In this document: positions 48,737 to 59,155 of the stretch, piece after piece
How positions within the stretch are numbered: the first letter of the stretch is position 1
How the letters are laid out: the number at the start of each line of letters is the position of its first letter
Assembly (NCBI GenBank): GCA_009760855.2
Contig: WPIO01000150.1
Coordinates: 267,501 to 331,500, forward strand
Direction: 5' to 3'
DNA from: Cristatella mucedo
Lineage: Eukaryota > Bryozoa > Phylactolaemata > Cristatellidae
DNA length: 64,000 nt
The notes under the pieces: generated by a model
The model's database searches: none
Told to the model about the DNA's origin: nothing
Seen by the model: the letters and a program-made list of their open reading frames with translations, nothing else
Made by a program: the position numbers and the translations under genes

Positions 48737-48856
48737 CTTGATTTTCGCATCGACTTCCTATCCATTCTTGGATGCACCTACATAATACTTCAGCGTCATA
48801 CAGCTCATAGCACGATACTTCATTTTGGCAGCAGCCTGGAATCTTGCATTTTGATC
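48737..48856 (-). CDS. gene B exon: EGF-like domain 2
   Basis: A 120-bp exon, phase 1 on both sides, has acceptor 'cgcatag' and donor GTTTGT. It is the inverted paralogue of 910-1032 and shares GSKCKIP and SCYELYD with gene A, with CxC and SRCENQ at the end. The gene A motif CHNGG has become CQNEV, and the GW turn is EW, so the fold may be looser. The 208-bp intron from module 1 is one base shorter than its counterpart in gene A. Confidence 0.68.
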
Positions 48857-49064
48857 CTATGCGAACACGTACGCACTTGAAATAAATTAGGACGTCACCA
48901 AGTGATACCAATTATTCTACTCGTTTGTTCAGCTTGCACTTTAAAGCTCTATACTTAAAGTTTGCAGCATCTAAATACACCTTCGCTCTGAGATAAGTGG
49001 CCTGTATCCTGAGCAACCATCGCTGAAAAGTATCTATTTAATAGGAAAAGAGAACGCATGTTAC

Positions 49065-49187
49065 CTGGGCAAACCTGAACAGATGAGGCGACAGGTGGCG
49101 TCGGGCAGTCACACCAAAAGCCTGCTGCTCGGTTGTGGCAGGAGCATCGATATTGGCATGGGCTCCAGCATGTGCAGTAATCAGCAT
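49065..49187 (-). CDS. gene B exon: Cys-rich EGF-like module 1
   Basis: This 123-bp phase 1-1 exon has an acceptor ending tctttcag and donor GTAACA. It encodes DYCTCWSPC, then CSCHNRAAGFWCDCP, ending VCPG. It is the inverted paralogue of 578-700 in gene A, with the same length, phases, cysteine pattern and GFWCDCP core. Two cysteines here (the second in YCTC and the one near the end) are absent from the gene A copy. Confidence 0.7.
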
Positions 49188-49189
49188 CT

Positions 49190-50189
49190 GAAAGAATTAA
49201 TAAGTATGGGATACACAAGCTTGATCATGAAAATGTCTTCCAATAGAATTGGCTCGGCTGGAAAACCAGATTTTTGTGCAACACTTAGTTAACAGCAGAT
49301 ACTTAATATGCACGAATACAGAAGCTATGATTACAACAGTTTTGGAATACTAACACCTCCCAAATTTTAGATTATGAAGAGAGTAAACATAATCGCCCTC
49401 TTAGACAGCCTGGAATTAATCTGGACTTGGTAATGGACAGTTTTAAGCTATAGGTGGATTCTCTAAATGAGATGACAGCAGTATATAGGATAATTTTGTA
49501 TTTTAATGATCTTGTAACTGAGTTCGGTGATCGTTGGAATCCATAAATTCAAGAAGACAGGTGTAGCCCATCTAGCTGCTTTGATTGTCGACGATGGGGA
49601 TTTTTGTATTAAGACATTCGAATTTTGCGAAATGGGGTAACGTTGACACGTAGAAAATTTGGCATGCTAAATTTCTCGAAAGCACGAAACGTGATTACTT
49701 TAAAATGTTACTAGTTTTAAAATCTAAGGGATCCAGAATGAAAAACCCTAGCAATCCCTGAGGCAGCATTGGCGATTATTATTGGTAATGCCACTTTAGG
49801 TGTCCTCGGGTAACTATTCTTTTCCTGGTACCAAGTCTACTGGCTCGATTATAATTGAGCCAGAAGACGAGTTACTGAGCAGATGACATAGGAACAGCTA
49901 ATACAGCAAACCCACAGTAGAACACATATAAGGCTCTAAGCCGAATGAATGGCTATCATTTAGCTTGTTCGCACTCCAAAAATTGTTTTCAAATATCAGC
50001 TGCAACGTAGTATAACAACGAAAGGGAGAAGCCCTTAGAAATCACTTAGTCTGGATGAGTAGAGTAAAATTAGCACTCTAACTCTGACTTGTATGCCAAA
50101 GGCTTGCAGTGCATGGTGTCTCATCAGTGACTAGTCGGAAAGAAGCATCAGCCAGATTAACACTGAGCTACATAGTAGTGACCGGTTTC

Positions 50190-50225
<36 letters not shown>

Positions 50226-51069
50226 GACCAGTACTTTACGTTAATGTCACTGAATTTTAGGGTAACAGCTTTTATTACTACTCATTCAAGCTTTGGTCGT
50301 CCAACCTCCAGGAGATGATGTAGTGTCTTCTATCACCCACTAGCCGAGCTTCTATGAGTCAGCTGAGTCGTCTGTCGTCTGGGTGGATCTGTCGCCATTT
50401 TGAATGCCTTGCTTTTTCAAATGAAATTAGGGAACAGCGACCTACAGAGCTTGTTTACCACTTCGCATTTCCACAGATGATAATTTCTCCACAAACTATT
50501 AAAATATGATCGATTTCTGTCATGCCAATAAAGAATAGCCCACTCTCTGCAAGAGTCTGCATGGGCATCTGAGCTTGGCCTGCTTCTTTATTTTCAGAAT
50601 ATACTCTTCATCTTGCACAGTCAATCGTCATCCACATGGGAGCTGCAATTTGGCTTCATATGGTTTGCATCGGTGATTGAAATTATCACTCCAACCTGTT
50701 CATTTTAGCTGCTACACTATCACTTCTTCTTTAATAATTTAAATAATGAGGTAATGATTAATTAAAAAATTAATAATTATTTAAATCATTAGGTAATACT
50801 TTACTACAACATCACATTGGCTGGTTTCGTTTGTCCATCCTGGTGTCCATCCATCTGACCAGGCAGCATCTCTGGGTATCTAGCAGTAGCAGCATGTAAG
50901 AGCTGCCTAGGGAAGCCAACTGTTGCTGGCACCAGTCAATTCAACACTTGATTGATGGAGGTGAGGAGCTTGGTAGAAAAAAACAGCTGCTGGAAGCAAT
51001 AAAATGTAACAAGTACCCTGGGGTTGAGAAAAACGTTGGGCTGTAGAATGGCCGATTTGGGCTTGGCCT
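49190..51069. other. gene B first intron, distal part
   Basis: No exon recognised. An AT-rich self-similar stretch is at 50728-50805. Confidence 0.4.
50192..50222. repeat. (TA)n microsatellite
   Basis: A pure TA run of about 30 bp. Confidence 0.95.
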
Positions 51070-51225
51070 GGGTCCTAGCCCACTGGCCAGATGCTCACTC
51101 TTCACCAAGGTCATGGTTTCAAACAATGCTGTGGGAGCTCCTTTTGCCGACTGCCTGAGGTGGTGGTTTCCAGGAAGGCTTTCCTAATGCTATACGAATG
51201 AGGCTGCTTAATCAGCTACCTTCTG
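51070..51225 (+). mobile_element. SINE-2 copy, diverged
   Basis: gatgctcactcttcaccaag, ggtcatggtttcaaac, and tail gaggctgcttaatcagctac. Confidence 0.65.
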
Positions 51226-52445
51226 TGATGCTAAGCCGGGGGTCTTCGGGACACTTTGCCCAGAGCCAGGCCACAGGCCAGCCTGCTTACGTAATAAAGA
51301 ACAGGAAGGAACAGTGCCTCGAAGCAGGCTCCTCCCATCGACTGCTGTCTCGGAATCATCAGCAGGGACTAGGGATGCTCACTTGGAAGTAGTTAGTATG
51401 CAGATAACTGGGTGAGGAGGCTGGTAGCTATTTGAGGGAGGGGTAGTTAGCATTAATAACAAGCTCATAACTCTTAAAATATACAAAGTGCAGTCTGGGT
51501 AGAATCTCGTTCATTTTATGAGTCAGCATAGTGCTAGTGCAAATATTTCTTAAGATGGTAATGCAAATGATAGCTACTATATCCATGCATGAACTACATG
51601 TTCCACTGCTGACATACACCTAGTCAAGGCCATGAAAACCTATAATCCTGCCCCAGCAATTTCCTTGCTCTGCTGGCTAGCTAGTAAATTGGTGATGCCA
51701 CCGTTCGCTCCTTATGCAATATTGAGCACTGAAAATACTCATTTGAAACGAATAGAACATGTTTCAACCTCCGGGTCTTTGTCTCGGTGTGGGCTTCTAT
51801 TCTCTTGTGCTGGCCAGAGTTCTCTCGGTTAGGCTCACAGTGGGGCCATTTACTGCATGGCCCCATGCAATGCAGCTGAGTCACAGATTAAGCGGCCACT
51901 GCTTATCCCACAGAGCAAATACTTGCAAGGAAAGCTATTAATCTTTTCTAGACAAGCACTGCTGACTGGGCAGACATGAATGACTGTAGAGCAAGCATGC
52001 CATGACCAACGATACAGCAGGGGCCTCTCTCTACTGGGGCTGCTGATCAAGCAGCTGATGTCATGTACCTACTCTCAACCTGAGCCTCCGATCGTGCCAG
52101 AAAGCATCCCATCCTAGTCCTGTGGCCATATGCTACCTATTTGCCCTGCTGCTACCAAGGCTGCCGATTGACTACAGCAACAGGCGTTTCTGTAGGTTGA
52201 TGTATGAATATCATTTAGCAGCATATTGACCCTGCATTGCTTGGCTCAGTGACCGTTCCACCGTTTCCGCTCAAGTGCATTCGTCAAAACTTCAGGTCCT
52301 AGCAGCAAATACAAGTCTCTACAGTTAAGTGCTAGCTTCTGCATGTTGACCAAGCAGCATGACAGCCCTTTGGCATTGACTATGGGTACCTGTCGCAATT
52401 GAGTATTCCTGGGGCCACTGAAGCAAAGCAGCTGTCTTTTGCGTG
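51226..52445. other. unassigned, moderately GC-rich sequence
   Basis: No domain, RNA or repeat recognised. It differs in base composition from the first 35 kb. Confidence 0.35.
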
Positions 52446-52447
52446 TT

Positions 52448-52478
<31 letters not shown>

Positions 52479-52566
52479 CTACTGACTATTATTCGGTTTT
52501 TCTGTGCCCGCCCACCTCACTCTCTCTCTCTCTCTCACTCTCTCTCTACGTCTCACTCTCTATTTT

Positions 52567-52653
<87 letters not shown>

Positions 52654-52745
52654 CTCTCTCTCTCTCCCTCTCTCTCTACCTCTACCTCTTTATCTATCTG
52701 TCTCTCTCCCACTGTCTCTCTCCCATTGTCTCTCTCCCACTGTCT
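52446..52745. repeat. long (CT)n-rich polypyrimidine tract
   Basis: About 300 bp of ctctct-type sequence with short interruptions, including tctctcccactgtctctctc units at 52700-52745. Open frames across it are artefacts of the repeat. Confidence 0.95.
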
Positions 52746-52994
52746 CATTTTTTGACTGCCTCTCATTAACCTCAGTGTCTGCACTTGGTATGGGATAATG
52801 TTTACCAGATAGCTACTTTGGCTGTGAGCCTCAAACAGGCTATATATGCTTATTAACTCAGGTTCCTAGGCTATACTAAATGTGGATTATCTGGCACACA
52901 GTAAATACAGTGAAGTCTTTCCAATGGTAAAAGACCCTGGTTAAATATAGCAAAGGTTTTAACGTATATCCTTAAGTTTTCATGTATGTAGACC

Positions 52995-53152
52995 CCCCAC
53001 CTTTGCCCAAGAGGCAAGGTGCCCACTCTTCACGTCCTGGGTCATGGGTTCAACTCCTGCAGTGAACGATACTTTATGCTCCACTGCAAGCTGTGGTGAT
53101 ACATTTTAAGGCTGTTTTGCTGCCTACATAAATGAGACTGTTAAATAGCTAA
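52995..53152 (+). mobile_element. SINE-2 copy
   Basis: ggcaaggtgcccactcttca (A-box side), ggtcatgggttcaactcctg (B box), ccactgcaagctgtggtgat, and tail gagactgttaaatagctaac. Confidence 0.75.
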
Positions 53153-53199
53153 CTTTTTTAGGAGAGAACAAGAGAGCGTGTGTCAGTTTGTATGTGCAT

Positions 53200-53242
53200 A
53201 TGTACGTGTGTGGGTGTGAGAGAGAGAAAGAGAGAGTTTTGT

Positions 53243-53304
<62 letters not shown>

Positions 53305-53325
53305 TTGTGTGCAAGTGTGTGTATG
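53200..53325. repeat. (GT)n microsatellite
   Basis: A GT run with a short GA-rich stretch (gagagagaaagagagag) at its left edge. Confidence 0.95.
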
Positions 53326-53489
53326 TATTCTGCCAATCTTTCTGTATTCCTACCTACAATTTGACTTTATGATACACTGGCTCTTCTGATTAAGTGGCTT
53401 GGCAGAGTTGCTAATCAAGTTCAAGACATTTGTAGGCAATGTTCTCAGTTACCGTGCTACTATACGTGTGAATTCTCACGAGACTGCCA

Positions 53490-53560
53490 TCATGACATCC
53501 TCTGACTTGATTACTTTTACATATAAGTGAAAACAACAATCTCCTTAAAGCAACTCTGCA
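53490..53560 (+). mobile_element. possible LINE-A sliver
   Basis: gacatcctctgacttgatta resembles the end of ORF2 in other copies. It is too short to be sure. Confidence 0.3.
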
Positions 53561-54693
53561 ATAGATTTAAACTTTTCTTCGTGTGTGTCTGCATGCTTAC
53601 ATTGTGTATGGCGTTCCCTAACAATCGACATGCATTTTATTTAGCATGTCTGAAGTCAAAAGTAAAGGCATTACACGTAACAGGATGGCAGTCACAGCTC
53701 CAATTTAAAATGTAAATGTTTTCATGGTGTAGTACAAGTTCTTCTTGTCAGAACGTAAGCGATAACACACAAACCACTGAATCAGATTCACCAAGAACTA
53801 TATTGTCTCTGGCGAACCCAGCACTACCGAACTCAATCGCCTGGTCCTCCACGGGCATCCAAACTGCCACACCTCTGTAGCCCTCGCCCATATATACCTT
53901 TCCCATAAACGGCATGGCACATAATCCAGTGGTAGCAACGCAACTCTGCTAGGCGATAAGCAGAGCTCGGTTATAAGCTGACCGCAGTGAATAATGTGAA
54001 CAATACTCCACCGGCCTATATGCTTATAGCACCACAATAAATCAATCTCACGTTGCAAATTAAGGCTGTGGCTAACGAATATCAAATATATCGCATCAGA
54101 GCTCCCTGCTGCTGTGGAGGCTCAAAAGTGAACACGTGGCCTTGGTCAGCTGGAGCTCACTAGAACCCAATAAACATCATGTTCAAATTTAACAGGTATT
54201 GCATGCAGGAGGGCACGCTTGGTGGACAGTCCAACTGAGCTCATTAAATTACCTTCATCAGCTGGTACTGAATTGATAGGTTCATCACAGTTCATGCTGC
54301 CGATGTTACTTGAAGTGTTTTGCTGCACTTGTTACTGTTTGAAGTATTGTCGTAGGCTGAAAGCCTGTAACCTGGCTTACACATGGCCGACAACTGCTGG
54401 AAAGGCTGCCCATCTGTGCAGTGATAGTGCTAGTCTATGTCGTCCGCGATGTACTCATCATGAAACTTGGCATGGGTGCAATCTTAAAGTAGCTCAACAC
54501 ATTAAACATGCTAACTGGCAAACAGACCCGTTATCATTTTGATAAGGCCATTTGTGAACTTCATAGTTGCTCAGCTAGCCAGGAATTCAGTGTTACTAAC
54601 TACTGCTGCTGCTTTGGAAGGCAACCACACTGTCTAAGGTCAAAGGGCTGCAGTACAAAAGAGAAGCTCGGCAATCCAGTACACGGTGCTTAC

Positions 54694-54763
54694 CAAGCAG
54701 GTTTTCGGCATAGCAGCATGCAGCAAAAGCATAAGCCAAGAACATTGCTCCCACCACTGCCAT
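54694..54763 (-). CDS. gene B candidate exon 1: signal peptide
   Basis: Reading on the minus strand from ATG at 54763-54761, the peptide has a hydrophobic core (AVVGAMFLAYAFAACCYA) with a plausible signal-peptidase site before ENLLG. The exon ends at a consensus donor, CTTG|GTAAGC, in phase 1. That is the usual phase for a signal-peptide exon that feeds extracellular modules, and it matches the phase-1 start of the exon at 49187. Joining it to that exon over 5.5 kb is inference; intermediate exons may exist. Confidence 0.5.
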
Positions 54764-56494
54764 TCTGCTCCCGAAAGTCACACCAGTAAACTAAGAAAAC
54801 TGTACGCATGGCACGGCTCTCAGCTGATGTGGCTCCCTGGCAGTATTGGCAGAATACTCAATGAATCCCTACTATAAGAGCCTCTGATGGCACAAATTAT
54901 TCTAAGAGCTGCTGAAACTAAAACCATGTAGGATCCATTTCTGCAGGGTTGAAAGGAGCAATTATGAGGGAGGTCGGCTTACAGGATACCAAGCCAGCAT
55001 GTGACTTACTTGGTCAATTTGTTGCAAACCAATTGATTAAGTAGCACTCGTTCATCAAGATTACTAGGCTTACATGCAATATACTGCCTGTCTTTTAGGA
55101 AGTCTCTGGGTGAAGTAGTATCGTGGATGATCTGAATCTACAATTCACTTTGGCTACCCAATGAATATGCAGGCCCTGATGACTAGTGACTCTCGTCACG
55201 TACAGCACAAGCAGGCTCGGCGCTTACTGAAATTTACGCCAAATATTGACCCAGCCAAATTGGCTCATGGCAGGATGTTCATTGGGAGACTCAAGAGCAC
55301 TAATGTATAAAAGCATAACAATCATCCCAGGAGCCACTGAAGTGCATAGTAGCCTAAGGCTCTGAACCTGGTACAATTATTTTCCAAAGCCATACCCTCG
55401 CTCTAGCCGAGGCAATAGCCGATTACAACTTAGGCTTTCAACTCACTTATACATCCATGACACTCACCTGACAGTGTGCTTTGATCGCTTCAAAACTTTA
55501 ACAGTCAAACTTTCTCAACTCTTTACTTCATGTGTTTCTAACATTACTGCTTAGACGGATCAACCTTAATATGAATTATGTTAAAACCACTTACTTGTAA
55601 TTAGAGTACATTGGATGACTCAGTAATTGGAATACCATTCCACAAAGGACGTAGGTCTGAAATTACCAGAATTACTTCAGGTAGCATCTGCACAAAATAT
55701 GGGAGTTATGTTCAAACAAAAGCCTTGAACGGGCCGAGCACAGCTGGTTCAAAGTCAGTAAACCTTATGATCAGCTGCGAAAAATCACACACATCTGAAC
55801 CTGCTGAAGCAGGGATAACACATTCAAGTTGGTCCATGCACGTGTCACATCAAATCTCGACTTGCATGAATCACTACTGGTAGTTTTTCCGGCCTATGCA
55901 ATTAAGCACTAGAAGTTGCTGCTAACCTGTGAAGCCTGGCCTAGGCTTTGTGTTCCATCATCCTCGTCCTCCACCTAATATAGCTAAACTATAAGCTAAA
56001 CTAATCCTCAAGCAGGTAATGCACAATACCACTAGCACTACTCACTCTTGTCTCTTAGCTGTGCTTCATACTAGCTTCATATTTTTTAGAAGACGCTGCC
56101 TGTAGTTGGTAATAACGCCAGCAACTGGTTTTAAATGACAGCATAATATTGCCTGGCTCTATGACGTGTACAAGAAACTAGAAGCCCACACGTTTCCGGC
56201 AACATTTGCTAGGTTCACTTGAATGGTCCTTCATGCATACCCCTTTGTGCTCACACTGCTATTATTAGCACTGGCGTTATTTTGAGGTGCTACGTTTGCA
56301 GCCTATTTGAAGTGCATAGCTAGAGACTTAGTTATCCAATAATGCCATACAAACGTGGTAGAAACAAAGTGAAGCAGCGATTGATTCCCAGTGGTTGGTA
56401 GGCTTGTCGTGACTTTCGTTTTGCTGGTCTACCAAAAAAAGCAACTCGGCCACAGCAAATGACTATAAATATGGCTGCAAGGCTAGTTTTCAAG
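54764..56494. other. presumed upstream region of gene B
   Basis: If the signal-peptide exon is real, the promoter should lie here. No TATA box or other element could be assigned. Confidence 0.3.
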
Positions 56495-56890
56495 TCCCAG
56501 AGGTTTGACCACGTGTCTCCTTTGCTAAAAGAGATAGGGTGATTGCCGGCTGATCGACGGAAACAGAGCAGAGTTTTTAGTGAACCCACAAGGCCCGCCA
56601 CGGCTTGGCTCCTCCATACTTAGCTGAACTGCTGTCCAGCTTCAGCCTCCTCGTAACTTCAGGTCCTGTGTGGACAATAAATTAGCTGTTCAAGTTCTCC
56701 CTTTAAGACCGTCGACGACAGAAGCTTTAACTCTGCAAGTCTGTAGAAAGAGACTCGACGATTCTTAATCTACGACAACTACTCTCTTGCTGCCGAATAG
56801 TGTTCACCGTTTTCAGCGACCCCGACCTGTTACTTCCATGCTACTCACTACCCCGTAAGGACGTAACACTGGAATACATTTAAAATATCT
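56495..56890 (+). mobile_element. LINE-B, 3' end fragment
   Basis: cacgtgtctcctttgctaaa, acaaggcccgccacggcttg, tgtgtggacaataaattagc: the same ORF2 tail as 38743-39204, with stops and a lost 3' end. Confidence 0.8.
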
Positions 56891-57502
56891 CAGATACAGC
56901 CATTTAATTTGTGAAAATAAACCTGGTGTGAGAGGCACGTTCTAGTCAACATCAGAGTTCAATCAAACCGAGCGCGGGCTGTGGACAATACTCATTTCGG
57001 ACATAATTATGTGATTTAATTCTTAAGCATAAGGAATAATATCTCAAATTTGCGAGAATCCATTTATTACAGCACTGTAATTTTCTAGGAACGAAGCATC
57101 TCACGTAGACAACATATAAAACGCACGGGCAAGTTTGAACTTTTCTGTTGGTTGAGTTGAGCAACAGTAATGAGATTCTGGCAGAGAACCTGCCTGAAAC
57201 CCGAACCCTGCAGGAGCGTTAAAATTGAAAAGTAAGGTACGAACGTATAGATGTAAGGAAGCAATTTTTTCGAGGTTAAAAAATAGTAAAGAAAAGAATT
57301 AGGAAACAAATATGACCAAATAAAGAATTGCATTCAACTATATGACAAAATTTCAATTATATGTTCGATCTTGCGACGGGCGCATTTATAATTGCTCAAC
57401 TCAAATAAAACCCCTCTATCTCGTTATCTCGGTCGTCTTTACGCTTTCGAATTCCTACTATCCTACTTTCAAATTTCGAATTCCTACTTTTGAATTTCTA
57501 TG

Positions 57503-57533
<31 letters not shown>

Positions 57534-57573
57534 GCACGCACGCACACACACACACACACACGCACACACACAT

Positions 57574-57616
<43 letters not shown>
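57503..57616. repeat. (CA)n(TA)n microsatellite
   Basis: CA run with CGCA interruptions, passing into a TA run at 57586. It marks the left edge of the duplicated block. Confidence 0.95.
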
Positions 57617-57619
<3 letters not shown>

Positions 57620-58239
57620 TCGCATGCAGGCAATAAGGTCACGTAAAGTTTAGTGCATTTAAGCTTAAACAAATGTATAATATTTGTTCGGCATCAAGTA
57701 AGATTGCATGCACAGTGTTTATGCTAAATTAACTATGAATGCAAGAAGCGACATGGAGCAATTAATTACGCCAGAAGTGACAATAACAATGTGATATAAG
57801 ATTTAAACGCTAATGCTGCTAAAACCCAATACTCACCTGAACTGAAAATTTTCAAACGCAATAAAGGTAGTCGCACTCACGCAAACACTTATAGACTAAA
57901 TATCATCCTCGTGGTATCATCAGACGTGGTTCCTTCTGAATACCCTCACTCTTCTACAAACGAGTAAGATCTGGAAAAGCTTAAGAGCTTTAGCAACAAG
58001 TAATTTATCTTGAAAAGCTGCTTTCTTAAAACCACTTACTCAAAGTTAGTACTGTATTCCGGAGAGTACTGTTCGGAACTTATTAGTAGTAAATGGGCGG
58101 TTAATATGTATCCCTATCAACAAAACTTTATTACCCCATATAGCTGCCGATAGCGAATTCGTTCTCGTTTTCTTATTGACGATGTCTCTGTAAGAACGAC
58201 ATGTGATCATAATAAAATAACTGTTTCCTCCACTAAATA

Positions 58240-58395
58240 CTAGGTAATTGAACAGCCTATTTTGTAAATGCAACAGAAGACCATCGACGGCATCACCATC
58301 GCTTGCAGCGGCAATACAGAACCACCCACCGAAGAATTCGAAACCACGACATCGGGACCTGGGTCATGAAAAGCATGAAGAAGAGCACTAAATGA
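58240..58395 (-). mobile_element. SINE-2 copy inside the left repeat
   Basis: Minus strand: gtcgtggtttcgaattcttc (B-box region), gctgcaagcgatggtgatgc, tail aataggctgttcaattacct. It is absent from the right repeat copy. Confidence 0.7.
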
Positions 58396-58937
58396 ACGCA
58401 AAGACTATTTTCTTTTGAATTCAAATTATCCTTCTCGTCAACTATTAGCTACTGGGTGATTAATGCTCTCTTTGAAAGTTGTCTCCGGCTGAGACCTGGC
58501 TGAAAATGACTAACAACTGGGCTATTACGGAGGGTGCAAAAAAAAGAGCATTCGTTGAATGACTGTCAGAGAACTTGGAACTTGTCAAAATGGCGAGCAC
58601 TTCCAGTCATTCATCACCTTCGATGCTAGTGTAAAATTATGAACTCTTCGCCAGAATCGCTAGCGAAGATGTTTAAAGATCCTTAGTTGTGAATGGGCTG
58701 GATCACAAATATTTTTCTTACCGGGCTGCCAAAAAATGTGTTTAGACTCAGCAGCTGGCAGTGAGTTTGGCTGAAAGGCTAAGCAACAAATCCCAGAGTT
58801 GACGCTACCAATCTTCTTGCATAAGTGAGCTGCGAAGTATGTTAATCTATCAAGGAATACAGGGATGCATTCTCGTTCTGATCAAAGTATGATCTAGCTG
58901 ATCGATCAAGGAAAACAGGGGTACATTCTTACTTACG

Positions 58938-59155
58938 GTGATTCAGATGAGCAACCGGTGTGGTTCATACAGCACCTTACCATTGTATTCAATCCGTATC
59001 GTACCGAGAATCGGGTCATTGGCCAATTCAGTCACCTGTAGAGTCCCAAAAGGGTCCATAATTGACCCTTTGCTTTGCTCTATTTATAATAATTATTTTT
59101 TTATTAGGGATGAGGGTGAAAATAAGGATATATCACTTTTATGCTGCTAGTTTTT
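58938..59155 (+). mobile_element. LINE RT fragment (LINE-B-like)
   Basis: VPKGSIIDPLLCSIYNN corresponds to the VPQGSxLGPLLFSIY block, and the following HFYAAS to the YADD block (both Asp lost). The copy ends at the junction with the PolB relic. The same sequence recurs at 63281-63498, where the LINE continues. Confidence 0.75.

Larger units (their letters stand above)
57617..59155 (+). repeat. left copy of a direct repeat flanking the PolB relic
   Basis: 57617-57811 matches 62509-62700 with scattered differences. From about 58447 to 59155 the sequence is almost identical to 62791-63498; I saw one A-run length change and one substitution. Between the two homologous parts the left copy has about 555 bp not in the right copy, including a SINE-2. 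The near-identical part ends inside a LINE RT at a degenerate FYADD block. Downstream of that point this copy runs into the PolB relic. Confidence 0.9.

Noticed and set aside
52439-52798. Ser/Leu-rich open frames in three frames
   Set aside because: They are the CT-repeat tract read in different frames; there is no gene signal.
53798-54085. 95-codon minus-strand frame
   Set aside because: No recognisable domain, no splice context and ordinary length for random sequence.
57342-57672. Thr/His and Val/Cys repeat peptides
   Set aside because: They are translations of the CA/TA microsatellite.
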